Assembly: GCA_947383875.1 (NCBI GenBank)
Contig: CANDEX010000022.1
Location: 1-21,385, forward strand
Direction of reading: 5' to 3'
DNA length: 21,385 nucleotides
Source of the DNA: an uncultured Azospirillum sp.
Lineage (GTDB): Bacteria; Pseudomonadota; Alphaproteobacteria; RF32; CAG-239
The notes beneath the pieces are model-generated. The model made no database searches. It was not told where the DNA came from and worked only from the letters and a program-made list of their open reading frames with translations. Positions 1-6,847 of the stretch are shown in pieces; position 1 is the stretch's first letter; each line of letters opens with the position of its first letter. A program made the translations under genes and the position numbers.

Positions 1-33
1 TGATTTACGAATTAACTGATTAATTGTAGGCAT
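1..33 (-). CDS. rpsL: 30S ribosomal protein S12, 5' fragment (runs off left edge)
   Basis: The minus strand from 33 down to 1 reads ATG and ten more codons, MPTINQLIRKS, which is the start expected of alphaproteobacterial ribosomal protein S12 (family start M-P/A-T-x-N-Q-L-x-R-K). A Shine-Dalgarno sequence AAGGAA lies at 41-46, seven bases before the ATG. S12 is a component of the decoding centre of the 30S subunit and is normally the first gene of the str operon (rpsL-rpsG-fusA-tuf). The rest of the gene is outside the window, so the call rests on eleven residues, the ribosome binding site and a strong promoter upstream. In many relatives rpoC lies just upstream of rpsL; here the upstream neighbour is the divergent kdsD. 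Confidence 0.8.
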   Translation of the reverse strand, partial: MPTINQLIRKS

Positions 34-64
34 CACTAATTTCCTTAAAATTAAAATACATTTC

Positions 65-172
65 TTAACATAAAACACCCGATTCACAAAACATCACTGT
101 TTTGCGGAACAGGGCTAAAACTACAGCAGAACGAGAACGAGTCTGGGTTTGCGTCATTTTAATTTCACTCAT
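65..172 (-). CDS. possible small leader ORF upstream of rpsL (30 or 35 aa)
   Basis: Inside the rpsL leader the minus strand has an open frame from ATG at 172 to TAA at 65 (35 codons), with a second in-frame ATG at 157 (30 codons). It starts MSEIKMTQTQTRSRSAVV and ends FCESGVLC. I do not recognise it. An AAAGGAG sequence (173-179) touches the first ATG and is 15 bases from the second, so neither start has ideal spacing. A GTG at 168 is better spaced but gives only a four-codon frame (MKLK), whose TGA overlaps the ATG at 157, which could allow coupled translation. Codons such as CGT, TCT, GCT and GTA look like those of well-expressed genes. The stop lies 31 bases before the rpsL start. It could be a regulatory leader peptide or chance. 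Confidence 0.35.
   Translation of the reverse strand: MSEIKMTQTQTRSRSAVVLALFRKTVMFCESGVLC
87..104 (-). promoter_or_regulatory. hairpin in rpsL leader
   Basis: A perfect 7-bp inverted repeat, CAAAACA / TGTTTTG with a 4-base loop, lies in the rpsL leader within the last third of the possible small ORF. It has no T-run after it, so it is not a simple terminator. It may be a regulatory or stability structure; its role is inferred only from position. Confidence 0.4.
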
Positions 173-204
173 CTCCTTTACGACAAGGTTCAAAGTTTGA
201 GCGC

Positions 205-233
205 ATACTAGATTAACGCGCCACAATAGTCAA
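205..233 (-). promoter_or_regulatory. sigma70-type promoter of rpsL / str operon
   Basis: On the minus strand there is a -35 element TTGACT (228-233), a spacer of exactly 17 bases, and a -10 element TAGTAT (205-210). Transcription would start near 198 and give a leader of about 165 nt before the rpsL ATG. This is the best-looking promoter in the window, as expected for a ribosomal protein operon. Confidence 0.7.
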
Positions 234-380
234 CAGCTTTTTTACAAAAAAATCCGTTTTTGAGTCTAAAAATCATTTACCTTCTTTTAACCTTTCCAAC
301 ACCGGCACGCGCAAAACGTTTCTCAGACTCTGTTTAACAAAACACCCGAGTCGCGCACACCAAACATCCGACACGACACT

Positions 381-402
381 TTGAGTCCATTTTGAGTCCA
401 TT
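381..402. repeat. tandem 11-bp direct repeat upstream of kdsD
   Basis: Two perfect adjacent copies of TTGAGTCCATT lie 125 bases before the kdsD start. Such repeats can be paired regulator sites or slippage products; no family is recognised. Confidence 0.6.
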
Positions 403-526
403 CACAAACCAACATACCGGCGTCAAAAATCGTGCCAAACAGGTATAACCGATAAAAACCTCTTGCTTTTGACAGCATAAAAGACTACCCTTTGCCCATT
501 GTGAACTCTTTATATAAGGATGAATA

Positions 527-1492
527 ATGACAACCGATACTGATTTGCATTCAGCCCGCAGAACCATTGATAAAGAAATCGAAGCCCTGCGCATGATGGA
601 AAGTAATATTGATGACAATCTGACCAAGGCACTGGATTTAATGCAGAAAACCACAGGCCGGGTCATCATCACCGGAATGGGTAAATCCGGACACGTCGGT
701 GCTAAAATTGCCGCCACAATGGCCTCCACCGGAACCCCGTCATTTTTCGTTCACCCCGGAGAAGCCAGTCATGGCGATTTGGGCATGGTAACCGCCAATG
801 ATATCGTTGTTGCCATCTCTAATTCCGGTGAAACCAAAGAGTTGTCTGACATCATCATTTATTGTAAACGCTATGGAATTCCGCTGATTGCCATCACTAA
901 AAATCCCAACAGCTCTCTCGGCCGCGCCGGCGACATTCTGCTGAAATTGCCTGACGACGGTGAAGCCTGCCCGCTTGGTTTGGCTCCGACATCTTCCACA
1001 ACCGCCACCATGGTATTGGGAGATATCTTAGCAATTTGCTTATTGGAACGCAAAGGATTTTCCAAAACAGATTTCAAACAACGCCACCCCGGCGGAAAAC
1101 TTGGTTCTTTTCTGCAAAAAGTGTCTGACCTAATGCATAAAGGCAATGAAATCCCCTTGATTTCCGAAAATGCCTCAATGCAAAATGCCTTATTGGAAAT
1201 GACCTCTAAAATGTTGGGATGTGTCGGCATCACCGACCAAAACGGCAAACTCATCGGCATCATTACCGATGGCGACCTGCGTCGGTGCATCTCTCAGGAT
1301 ATGCTCAACAAAAACATTGCCGAAGTCATGACCCGCAATCCCAAAACCATCACGCCGGACATATTAGTTGCCGAAGCCGTTAATACAATGAACAACACCG
1401 GCAAGGGAATAACTCAGCTTTTTGTGGTTGAAGAAGAAAAACCGGTTGGCATTATCCACCTCCATGATTGTCTGCGCGCAGGAGTAGCCTGA
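527..1492 (+). CDS. kdsD: D-arabinose 5-phosphate isomerase (KdsD/KpsF family)
   Basis: Interconverts ribulose 5-phosphate and arabinose 5-phosphate, the first step towards Kdo, the core sugar joining lipid A to the LPS core; cytoplasmic. The 321-aa length and layout match the KpsF/GutQ family: an N-terminal SIS sugar-isomerase domain (about 36-185) followed by two CBS domains (about 200-258 and 266-320). Expected active-site residues are present: K53 in GMGKSGH, E102 in SNSGET, E146 in DGEACPLGLAPTSS and H188 in HPGGKLG. The ATG at 527 follows AAGGATGAATA. It heads an LPS block: the next gene, lptC, starts directly after its TGA. The pairing with LPS export genes favours KdsD over a capsule-specific paralogue, though the family cannot be split on sequence alone. 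Confidence 0.95.
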   Translation: MTTDTDLHSARRTIDKEIEALRMMESNIDDNLTKALDLMQKTTGRVIITGMGKSGHVGAKIAATMASTGTPSFFVHPGEASHGDLGMVTANDIVVAISNSGETKELSDIIIYCKRYGIPLIAITKNPNSSLGRAGDILLKLPDDGEACPLGLAPTSSTTATMVLGDILAICLLERKGFSKTDFKQRHPGGKLGSFLQKVSDLMHKGNEIPLISENASMQNALLEMTSKMLGCVGITDQNGKLIGIITDGDLRRCISQDMLNKNIAEVMTRNPKTITPDILVAEAVNTMNNTGKGITQLFVVEEEKPVGIIHLHDCLRAGVA

Positions 1493-2164
1493 GTGTTTGA
1501 TTCTCATAAAATCGATGCCTACTTTAACGGTGAAAAAAATCTCCGGCTTCAAACGGAAACGGCTTTGTCGCGCCGCGCCAAAATTATGCGCTGGGTCAAA
1601 CTGGTTCTTCCCTGTTTGGCTGCGCTTCTTATCGGCTTGTTGATTATCATTCCTCATTTGCAAAATGACGATTCTCGCTTTGACATGGACATCACTCGCC
1701 CCAAAAAAGGCGAGCTTGAGAAACTGCATATGGAACAAACCGTTTTCTACATCACCGATGCAGAAAACAAAGTAAATAACTTTAACGCGGATAAAATTGA
1801 TGAAACCGAACCGGGATCGAAATTATTGAAATTAATTAACCCGCAAGGAATTATCCCCGGTTCTAATCAGACGTGGATTAATATTCAGGCACCGGTCGGA
1901 TACTTTAACCAAGCCAATAATGTCTTGCAACTGATAGATAACGTCGAAATGTTTTACAGTGACGGCATGACCGCTCACAGCACGGAAATGTTTTTTGATT
2001 TTAAACACTCCAAAGCTTACGGTATTAAACCTGTAACCGTTGACGGTGAAACCAGTCACATTGAAGCGGAAGGCTTTGAATACGACAATAAAAAAAATCT
2101 GCTGACATTTACCGGTAAAACTTACATCACCATTCCAGAAGAACAATTAAAAGGCAACAACTGA
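1493..2164 (+). CDS. lptC: LPS export system protein LptC
   Basis: LptC is the bitopic inner-membrane protein that receives LPS from the LptB2FG extractor and passes it to LptA in the periplasm. The 223-aa product has a short basic cytoplasmic N-terminus, one membrane segment at about 34-54 (WVKLVLPCLAALLIGLLII), and a periplasmic beta-rich domain, fitting the LptC/YrbK family. The N-terminal part is longer than in E. coli LptC (191 aa), as is usual in alphaproteobacteria. The start is GTG, immediately after the kdsD stop codon, served by GGAG eight bases upstream inside kdsD; coupled translation is likely. The TGA overlaps the lptA ATG by one base (TGATG). Sequence conservation is low in this family, so operon position carries much of the call. 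Confidence 0.88.
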   Translation: MFDSHKIDAYFNGEKNLRLQTETALSRRAKIMRWVKLVLPCLAALLIGLLIIIPHLQNDDSRFDMDITRPKKGELEKLHMEQTVFYITDAENKVNNFNADKIDETEPGSKLLKLINPQGIIPGSNQTWINIQAPVGYFNQANNVLQLIDNVEMFYSDGMTAHSTEMFFDFKHSKAYGIKPVTVDGETSHIEAEGFEYDNKKNLLTFTGKTYITIPEEQLKGNN

Positions 2165-3039
2165 TGCAAAAATTTGTATATTTTTCGGCTTTGTTTACAG
2201 CTCTGATGACGGCGTCCATTCCCGCCGCTCAAGCTGAAGATATCCACTTAACCGCTGATGACAAAGTCGAGTGGCACCAGAATGAACAAAAAATGATAGC
2301 CATCGGCAATGCTGTCGCGACCCAAAAAGATATGAACATCCGCGCAGACAAAATGACAGCCTTTTACGAAAGCAGCAAAAAAGGAGGAGAAAAAGCGCGC
2401 ACCAACATCCGCGACATTCAAGCACAAGGCGGCGTTGTCATGACGGCACCATCCGCCAAAGCTTACGGAGACAACATGACCTATAACCTGATTGATGATA
2501 TCATGGTCTTAAAAGGCTCCCCCGTTTCAAAAATTATTACCAATGACGGCAAAATCATTACCGCCACCGACAACATCACCTACTATCCGTCAAAAAATAA
2601 AGCCATTGCTTCGGGTGATGTCATCGCCAAAGATGACGACAGCACAATTTATTCTAATAAGATGATTAGCTATTTCACCAAAAACAGCAATGGACAATCA
2701 GAACTGGATAAAGTGGAAATTTATTCGGACAACAAGGAAGTTAAAATTATCAATGATCAAGCCGTTGTCACCGGCGAACAAGGCATTTATCTCCCCAAAA
2801 TCAACAAGGTTCGTTTATACCGTAATGTTGTTATTAATCAAGATGGTAATATCTTAAAAGGAGATTATGCCGAAACAGACCTGAAAACCGGCATTAGCCG
2901 CGTTCTCTCAGATAAAAAATCCGGCAAACGCGTTTCCGGCATTTTCATCGAAAAAGATAAAAATGAAAAAGAAGCTAAAACTCCGGCAGAAAAGAATACA
3001 AAACCGGAAAATCAAACAACCGACTGGAACCTTAAATAA
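2164..3039 (+). CDS. lptA: LPS transport periplasmic protein LptA
   Basis: LptA polymerises into the periplasmic beta-jellyroll bridge that carries LPS from LptC to LptD. A signal peptide is evident: basic start (MQK), hydrophobic stretch, and an AQA-like site with cleavage expected after A24, giving mature EDIHLTADDK. The mature part is a run of OstA-type beta repeats (DIHLTADDKVEWHQNEQ, IRADKMTAFYE, VVMTAPSAKAYGDNMTYN and others). At 291 aa it is much longer than E. coli LptA (185 aa): it has extra beta repeats and a charged Lys/Glu tail from about residue 262 that is probably disordered. It starts one base within the lptC stop codon and is followed after 14 bases by lptB. Confidence 0.92.
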   Translation: MQKFVYFSALFTALMTASIPAAQAEDIHLTADDKVEWHQNEQKMIAIGNAVATQKDMNIRADKMTAFYESSKKGGEKARTNIRDIQAQGGVVMTAPSAKAYGDNMTYNLIDDIMVLKGSPVSKIITNDGKIITATDNITYYPSKNKAIASGDVIAKDDDSTIYSNKMISYFTKNSNGQSELDKVEIYSDNKEVKIINDQAVVTGEQGIYLPKINKVRLYRNVVINQDGNILKGDYAETDLKTGISRVLSDKKSGKRVSGIFIEKDKNEKEAKTPAEKNTKPENQTTDWNLK

Positions 3040-3053
3040 GCAAAGCACCTAAA

Positions 3054-3794
3054 ATGAATAAATTTGATTCCGTTTCTACTCTTGAAGTTTTTAATATCGG
3101 CAAAAAATATAAAAACCGTCCGGTACTGCGTAACGTATCATTAAATGTTCGCCGAGGTGAAGCTGTTGGCTTGCTCGGCCCAAACGGTGCAGGAAAAACA
3201 ACTTGCTTTTACTGCGTCACCGGCCTGATTACGCCGGATTACGGCGATGTACACATAGACGGACACGACATCACTAATTTACCGATGTATCGGCGTGCAC
3301 GCATGGGAATTGGCTATTTGCCACAAGAAGCATCCATTTTTCGGGCTTTAACGGTAGAAGAAAACATCAAAGCGATTCTGGAAATTGTTATTGATGATGA
3401 AAGCCGACGGGAAAATATGCTTGAAGAATTGCTGTCAGAATTCTCCATTGCCCATCTGCGTAAATCACCGGCTATAGCCTTATCCGGTGGAGAAAGACGC
3501 CGACTGGAAATCGCCCGCGCACTGGCCAGCCAACCAAATTTTATTCTGTTGGATGAACCCTTAGCCGGTATTGACCCGATTGCCGTCGGTGAAATACGCA
3601 ACCTTGTTTCTCAACTAAAACACCGCGGTCTCGGGGTTTTAATTACCGACCACAATGTCCGCGAAACATTGGATATTACTGACCGTGCTTACATTTTACA
3701 CGGTGGAACTGTTTTGATGGAAGGGAAACCGGATGAAATTGTCAACAACAAAGAAGTCCGCAAAGTCTACCTGGGTGACAACTTCTCCATGTAA
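3054..3794 (+). CDS. lptB: LPS export ABC transporter ATPase LptB
   Basis: LptB is the cytoplasmic ATPase dimer that powers LPS extraction by LptF/LptG. All ABC motifs are intact in the 246-aa product: Walker A GPNGAGKTT (42-50), Q-loop PQEASIF (90-96), signature LSGGERRR (143-150), Walker B ILLDEP (164-169) and switch H200 in ITDHNVRE. The GGERRRLEIARAL signature and the LAGIDPIAVGEI segment are characteristic of LptB. LptF and LptG are not encoded here; they usually lie elsewhere. No strong Shine-Dalgarno precedes the ATG at 3054, so translation may depend on coupling from lptA. rpoN starts 20 bases after the stop. Confidence 0.97.
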   Translation: MNKFDSVSTLEVFNIGKKYKNRPVLRNVSLNVRRGEAVGLLGPNGAGKTTCFYCVTGLITPDYGDVHIDGHDITNLPMYRRARMGIGYLPQEASIFRALTVEENIKAILEIVIDDESRRENMLEELLSEFSIAHLRKSPAIALSGGERRRLEIARALASQPNFILLDEPLAGIDPIAVGEIRNLVSQLKHRGLGVLITDHNVRETLDITDRAYILHGGTVLMEGKPDEIVNNKEVRKVYLGDNFSM

Positions 3795-3814
3795 CCCGTG
3801 AAACGGATGCGCGC

Positions 3815-5299
3815 ATGGCTCTTGCTCCCAAAATAGAAATCAGACAATCACAGTCACTGTTAATGACTCCGCAGCTGCGGCAAGCCATTAATTTGTTGCA
3901 AATGTCGAACTTGGAACTAAACGAGCTGGTAACCAAAGAACTGGAAACCAATCCGCTTCTTGAACGTGAAGATGACAGGTTGAACGCCAACGAGCCACGG
4001 CAACAAACTATTGACGATTACGATACCCCCCATTCAGAAATTGAAGATACATCATCGGATATTGATTACGATAACAGCTTTGATGATGATTTTGGCAGTG
4101 ACCGAGAAGGATATGACATCCCCTCTGATGCAGATTGGAAAGACTACCGCCCCGAACACATCTCAAATCCGGACGATAATTTTGACTACTTTGAACAAAA
4201 ACTGGCAGCAGGCAAATCTCTTTACGCTTTTCTGGATGAGCAGATACAATTAAATTTCAGCACTCAAAGAGAAAAAATCATCGCGGCCAGACTATGCGAA
4301 TTTTTAGATGCTGCGGGATACTTTCGCGGCAATTGCGCAGTAATAGCCCGGCGACTGGGCATCGCTGAAATCGAAGTCACAAATATTCTGCAAAAACTAA
4401 AAACCTTTGAACCTGCCGGCATCTTTTCATCATCTCTCGCCGAATGCCTGACAATCCAACTAAAAGACTTAAATCGTCTTGATCCCTTTATGGAAATTTT
4501 AATCAATCATCTTGACTGGGTGGCAGAACGTCGCTTTAAAGAGTTGAAAAAACTCGGTGGTTTTAATGATGACGATTTAAGCTCCATGCTGTCTGACCTC
4601 AAAGCTCTAAATCCTAAACCGGCAGCAGACTTCAATCACGATCTTACCTCCTACATTATCCCTGATGTTTTTGTAAAAACAAACAAATACGGAGAATATT
4701 TAATTGAACTCAATTCTCTTTCCTTACCCAAAATTTTGATAAACAGGGAATACTATAGCGAAATCCGCCACCTCAGTTCCCAAAATAAAGAGGCAAAACG
4801 CTATTTAAAAGACCGCATGAGTTCCGCCAATTTTTTGGTCAAAGCTTTACACCAACGCGCCTCAACCATTTTACGCGTCACCGAAGAAATCGTCAAACGC
4901 CAGCGGGACTTTTTTGAAAAAGGCATTGAACACCTCAAACCCATGCTGCTGCGCGACGTTGCCGAAGCTCTGGAAATGCACGAAAGTACCATCAGCCGCG
5001 TCACCACCCGCAAATATATGCACACCCCTCGCGGCATATTTGAATTAAAATACTTTTTCTCAGCTGCCGCCGGCACTTATACCGGCGATGACACAACGTC
5101 AGTCACGGCAATTAAACATCGCATCAAACAACTGATTGACGAAGAAAAAACGGATAACATTCTTTCTGATGATATGATTGTCGAATGCTTAGCCCGACAA
5201 GGGATAAAAATCGCCCGTCGCACCGTCGCCAAATATCGCGAAGGAATGAACATACCGACATCAGGACAACGCAAACGGCTGAAAAGAAACAGCTTTTAA
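3815..5299 (+). CDS. rpoN: RNA polymerase sigma-54 factor RpoN
   Basis: Sigma-54 directs RNA polymerase to -24/-12 promoters and needs an AAA+ activator for open complex formation. The 494-aa protein has the full order: region I, the activator-interaction part (about 1-50, Gln/Leu-rich, including PQLRQAINLLQMSNLEL); an acidic linker (about 50-115); the core-binding domain; the helix-turn-helix region around LRDVAEALEMHESTISR; and the RpoN box ARRTVAKYRE at 467-476, near the C-terminus. The basic tail after it is short. Its position directly after lptB and before hpf and ptsN is the common proteobacterial arrangement. The ribosome binding site is weak (GGAT before the ATG). No sigma-54 activator is encoded in the window; the kinase downstream has no adjacent NtrC-type partner. 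Confidence 0.98.
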   Translation: MALAPKIEIRQSQSLLMTPQLRQAINLLQMSNLELNELVTKELETNPLLEREDDRLNANEPRQQTIDDYDTPHSEIEDTSSDIDYDNSFDDDFGSDREGYDIPSDADWKDYRPEHISNPDDNFDYFEQKLAAGKSLYAFLDEQIQLNFSTQREKIIAARLCEFLDAAGYFRGNCAVIARRLGIAEIEVTNILQKLKTFEPAGIFSSSLAECLTIQLKDLNRLDPFMEILINHLDWVAERRFKELKKLGGFNDDDLSSMLSDLKALNPKPAADFNHDLTSYIIPDVFVKTNKYGEYLIELNSLSLPKILINREYYSEIRHLSSQNKEAKRYLKDRMSSANFLVKALHQRASTILRVTEEIVKRQRDFFEKGIEHLKPMLLRDVAEALEMHESTISRVTTRKYMHTPRGIFELKYFFSAAAGTYTGDDTTSVTAIKHRIKQLIDEEKTDNILSDDMIVECLARQGIKIARRTVAKYREGMNIPTSGQRKRLKRNSF

Positions 5300-5343
5300 C
5301 ACTATCCACAGAGAGCTTGCTTTTCAAACAATCATAATATATA

Positions 5344-5372
5344 TTGACTTTTAGAGAAATATAGAGTTATCT
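5344..5372 (+). promoter_or_regulatory. promoter of hpf (hpf-ptsN)
   Basis: TTGACT (5344-5349), a 17-base spacer and TTATCT (5367-5372) lie in the rpoN-hpf gap, 43 bases before the hpf ATG. It suggests hpf and ptsN can be transcribed independently of the LPS block. An AGAGA/TCTCT inverted repeat overlaps the spacer and -10 region. Confidence 0.5.
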
Positions 5373-5415
5373 CTCTTTTGAAAAGTTTTACTAATTTATT
5401 TTGCAAGGAAAAATT

Positions 5416-5982
5416 ATGAAAATTACATTGACAGGCAAACAGGTTGATATCGGAGACAGACTTCGTAACCATGTTGAAGAGAATGTATTAAATTCGGTCA
5501 ACAAGTATTTCCCCGCGCCCATCAGCTGCACCGTCGCTTTTTCTAAAGACGGGGATGACTTTAGCGCGGAAGTTACCGTTCACCCGGCTAAAAACATTGT
5601 CTTGAAAGGAAGCGGCACTGCCGGAGATCCTTATACTGCCTTTGACAATGCCAATGCTCATATTGCCACCCGCCTGCGCCGCCACAAAAACAAATTGAGC
5701 GACCACAAAGGTAAAACCGGTTTGGCAGAAATAGCCAGCGAAGCCGTTTTCCCGCTGCATGAAACTGAAGATGAAATGGACATTGATGTCAATGCACCTC
5801 TGACCATTGCAGAAACTGAAGCCAATATCCCGGTTTGCACAGTTAGCGAAGCCGTCATGTATATGGATTTGGTCAATGAAGCCGCCATTATGTTCCGCAA
5901 CAGTGCGAACAACCATATCAGCATGGTTTACCGCCGCAAAGACGGCAACATTGGCTGGGTTGAACCCAAAGCTGACAATTAA
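5416..5982 (+). CDS. hpf: long-form ribosome hibernation promoting factor
   Basis: Binds the 30S decoding and P-site region in stationary phase and, in the long form, dimerises 70S ribosomes into 100S particles through its C-terminal domain. The N-terminal domain (about 1-100, starting MKITLTGKQVDIGDRL) is the HPF/RaiA fold with basic RLRRHKNKL. The C-terminal dimerisation domain (about 130-185) contains VSEAVMYMDLVNEAAIMFRN and VYRRKDGNIGWVEP. At 188 aa it is a long HPF, as is usual outside the gammaproteobacteria. I chose the ATG at 5416, seven bases after AAGGAA, rather than an upstream in-frame TTG at 5401. It is placed between rpoN and ptsN and has its own promoter upstream. Confidence 0.96.
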   Translation: MKITLTGKQVDIGDRLRNHVEENVLNSVNKYFPAPISCTVAFSKDGDDFSAEVTVHPAKNIVLKGSGTAGDPYTAFDNANAHIATRLRRHKNKLSDHKGKTGLAEIASEAVFPLHETEDEMDIDVNAPLTIAETEANIPVCTVSEAVMYMDLVNEAAIMFRNSANNHISMVYRRKDGNIGWVEPKADN

Positions 5983-6001
5983 TAATAACAATAAGGCATA
6001 A

Positions 6002-6451
6002 ATGACAATGAAAATTTCCGAGATAATGTCCGTAAATTCTGTTATGCTCTCCCTTAAAGCTGGCAGCAAAAGACAACTGCTTCAGGAACTTGCCCGGAAA
6101 GCATCCGAACTCACCGGCATTAACGAGAGAACTGTTTTTGATACCATTTTGGAGCGCGAAAACCTTGGGTCTACCGGTTTTGGCGGCGGAACGGCTCTCC
6201 CGCACGGACGCCTGTCTGAATTAGACAAGGTTTGTGGAATTTTTGCCCGGCTGTCCACGGCAATTGATTTTGATGCCGTAGATAATAAACCGGTTGACGT
6301 AGTTTTTCTTCTGCTTTCTCCCGAAAGCAGCGGAGCGGATCACCTGACCGCACTTGCTCAAATTTCCCGCGTCTTAAAAGATGAAGGAACCTGCACAAAA
6401 TTGCGCGCAGCAAAATCCAATGAAGAAATCTATGCTTTGTTGAATAATTAA
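6002..6451 (+). CDS. ptsN: PTS IIA-like nitrogen regulatory protein (EIIA-Ntr)
   Basis: Terminal phosphoacceptor of the nitrogen phosphotransferase relay (PtsP-PtsO-PtsN), a cytoplasmic regulator rather than a sugar transporter. The 149-aa length fits the family. The phosphorylation site is clear: H68 in GGGTALPHGR. Other family stretches are ERENLGSTGFG and the LLLSPESSGADHLTALAQISR segment. An ATG at 6002 follows AAGG with good spacing; a second ATG two codons later (6008) is possible. It ends the plus-strand block and is followed by a strong hairpin terminator. PtsP and PtsO are not in the window, so an intact phosphorelay is assumed, not seen. Confidence 0.96.
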   Translation: MTMKISEIMSVNSVMLSLKAGSKRQLLQELARKASELTGINERTVFDTILERENLGSTGFGGGTALPHGRLSELDKVCGIFARLSTAIDFDAVDNKPVDVVFLLLSPESSGADHLTALAQISRVLKDEGTCTKLRAAKSNEEIYALLNN

Positions 6452-6470
6452 TTTGCAATAAACACCAAAA

Positions 6471-6494
6471 AAGGCACCGAGCGGTGCCTTTTTC
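6471..6494. terminator. bidirectional rho-independent terminator between ptsN and DUF1150 gene
   Basis: A GGCACC / GGTGCC stem with a 4-base loop (6473-6488) is followed on the plus strand by a T-run and preceded by an A-run, so it can end transcripts of the convergent genes on both sides. Confidence 0.9.
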
Positions 6495-6527
6495 TTTACT
6501 CGAAAAACAGATAAAACAATCATATTT

Positions 6528-6749
6528 TTAATGAACTGACTTCGGCATCAAATCATTCTGTCTTGCCATAACAAATGCAAAATCCCGATCATCGGTAGCG
6601 GCAATTTTAGTACCGTCACTGGCATAAATTAACCACATTTCTTTACCATCATGAAGCCCGTTTTTAATAAAGGCAACATCATCGTCATCCCAGACAGAAA
6701 GCTCTGCCTCGGCTTCAGAAAAAATATCATTTTTGACGTCTTTGGCCAT
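6528..6749 (-). CDS. DUF1150 family protein
   Basis: A 73-aa acidic protein ending FAFVMARQNDLMPKSVH, which matches the hallmark C-terminus of DUF1150 (FVLARQ-D-x-x-P-x-x-VH), a small family largely confined to Alphaproteobacteria with no established biochemical role. Members are commonly found near ptsN and small heat-shock protein genes; here ptsN is the convergent neighbour but no Hsp20 gene is present. AGGA lies seven bases before the ATG. A possible promoter at 6795-6823 overlaps the upstream region of the divergent histidine kinase. Confidence 0.9.
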   Translation of the reverse strand: MAKDVKNDIFSEAEAELSVWDDDDVAFIKNGLHDGKEMWLIYASDGTKIAATDDRDFAFVMARQNDLMPKSVH

Positions 6750-6794
6750 TGTATAATCCTGCTAGCATTTTCTTTTTATTAAGATAATACTGTT

Positions 6795-6823
6795 ATAATA
6801 TTAAATAATGACTAAAATTGCAA
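6795..6823 (-). promoter_or_regulatory. possible promoter of the DUF1150 gene, overlapping a divergent -10
   Basis: On the minus strand TTGCAA (6818-6823), 17 bases, then TATTAT (6795-6800). On the plus strand the same spot carries a perfect TATAAT (6794-6799), with only a poor -35 17 bases upstream, in front of the histidine kinase. The two promoters would share their -10 bases and so exclude each other. Confidence 0.35.
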
Positions 6824-6847
6824 AATCAACCCAGGATTGGAAAAAAG

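Larger units (their letters stand above)
173..526. other. intergenic region between divergent rpsL leader and kdsD
   Basis: Apart from the rpsL promoter (205-233), no gene could be supported here. It holds an exact tandem 11-bp repeat (TTGAGTCCATT, 381-391 and 392-402), a near copy at 339-352 of the AAAACACCCGATTC sequence found at 72-85, and a TTGACA at 469-474 with no convincing -10 at the right distance. The kdsD ribosome binding site AAGGATG begins about 516. The minus-strand open frame starting inside kdsD and ending at 334 is treated as a shadow. The kdsD promoter must lie here but I could not place it. Confidence 0.6.

Noticed and set aside
334..729. Minus-strand open frame of 131 codons overlapping the start of kdsD
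   Set aside because: More than half lies antisense to a clear kdsD coding region, the predicted protein has no recognisable features and there is no good ribosome binding site. Treated as a shadow.
5303..5311. CTATCCACA, one mismatch from a DnaA box
   Set aside because: It is single and imperfect, with no cluster, AT-rich unwinding element or origin-type gene nearby.
5488..6069. Minus-strand open frame of 193 codons antisense to hpf and ptsN
   Set aside because: Both plus-strand genes are certain; the antisense frame follows from their codon composition.
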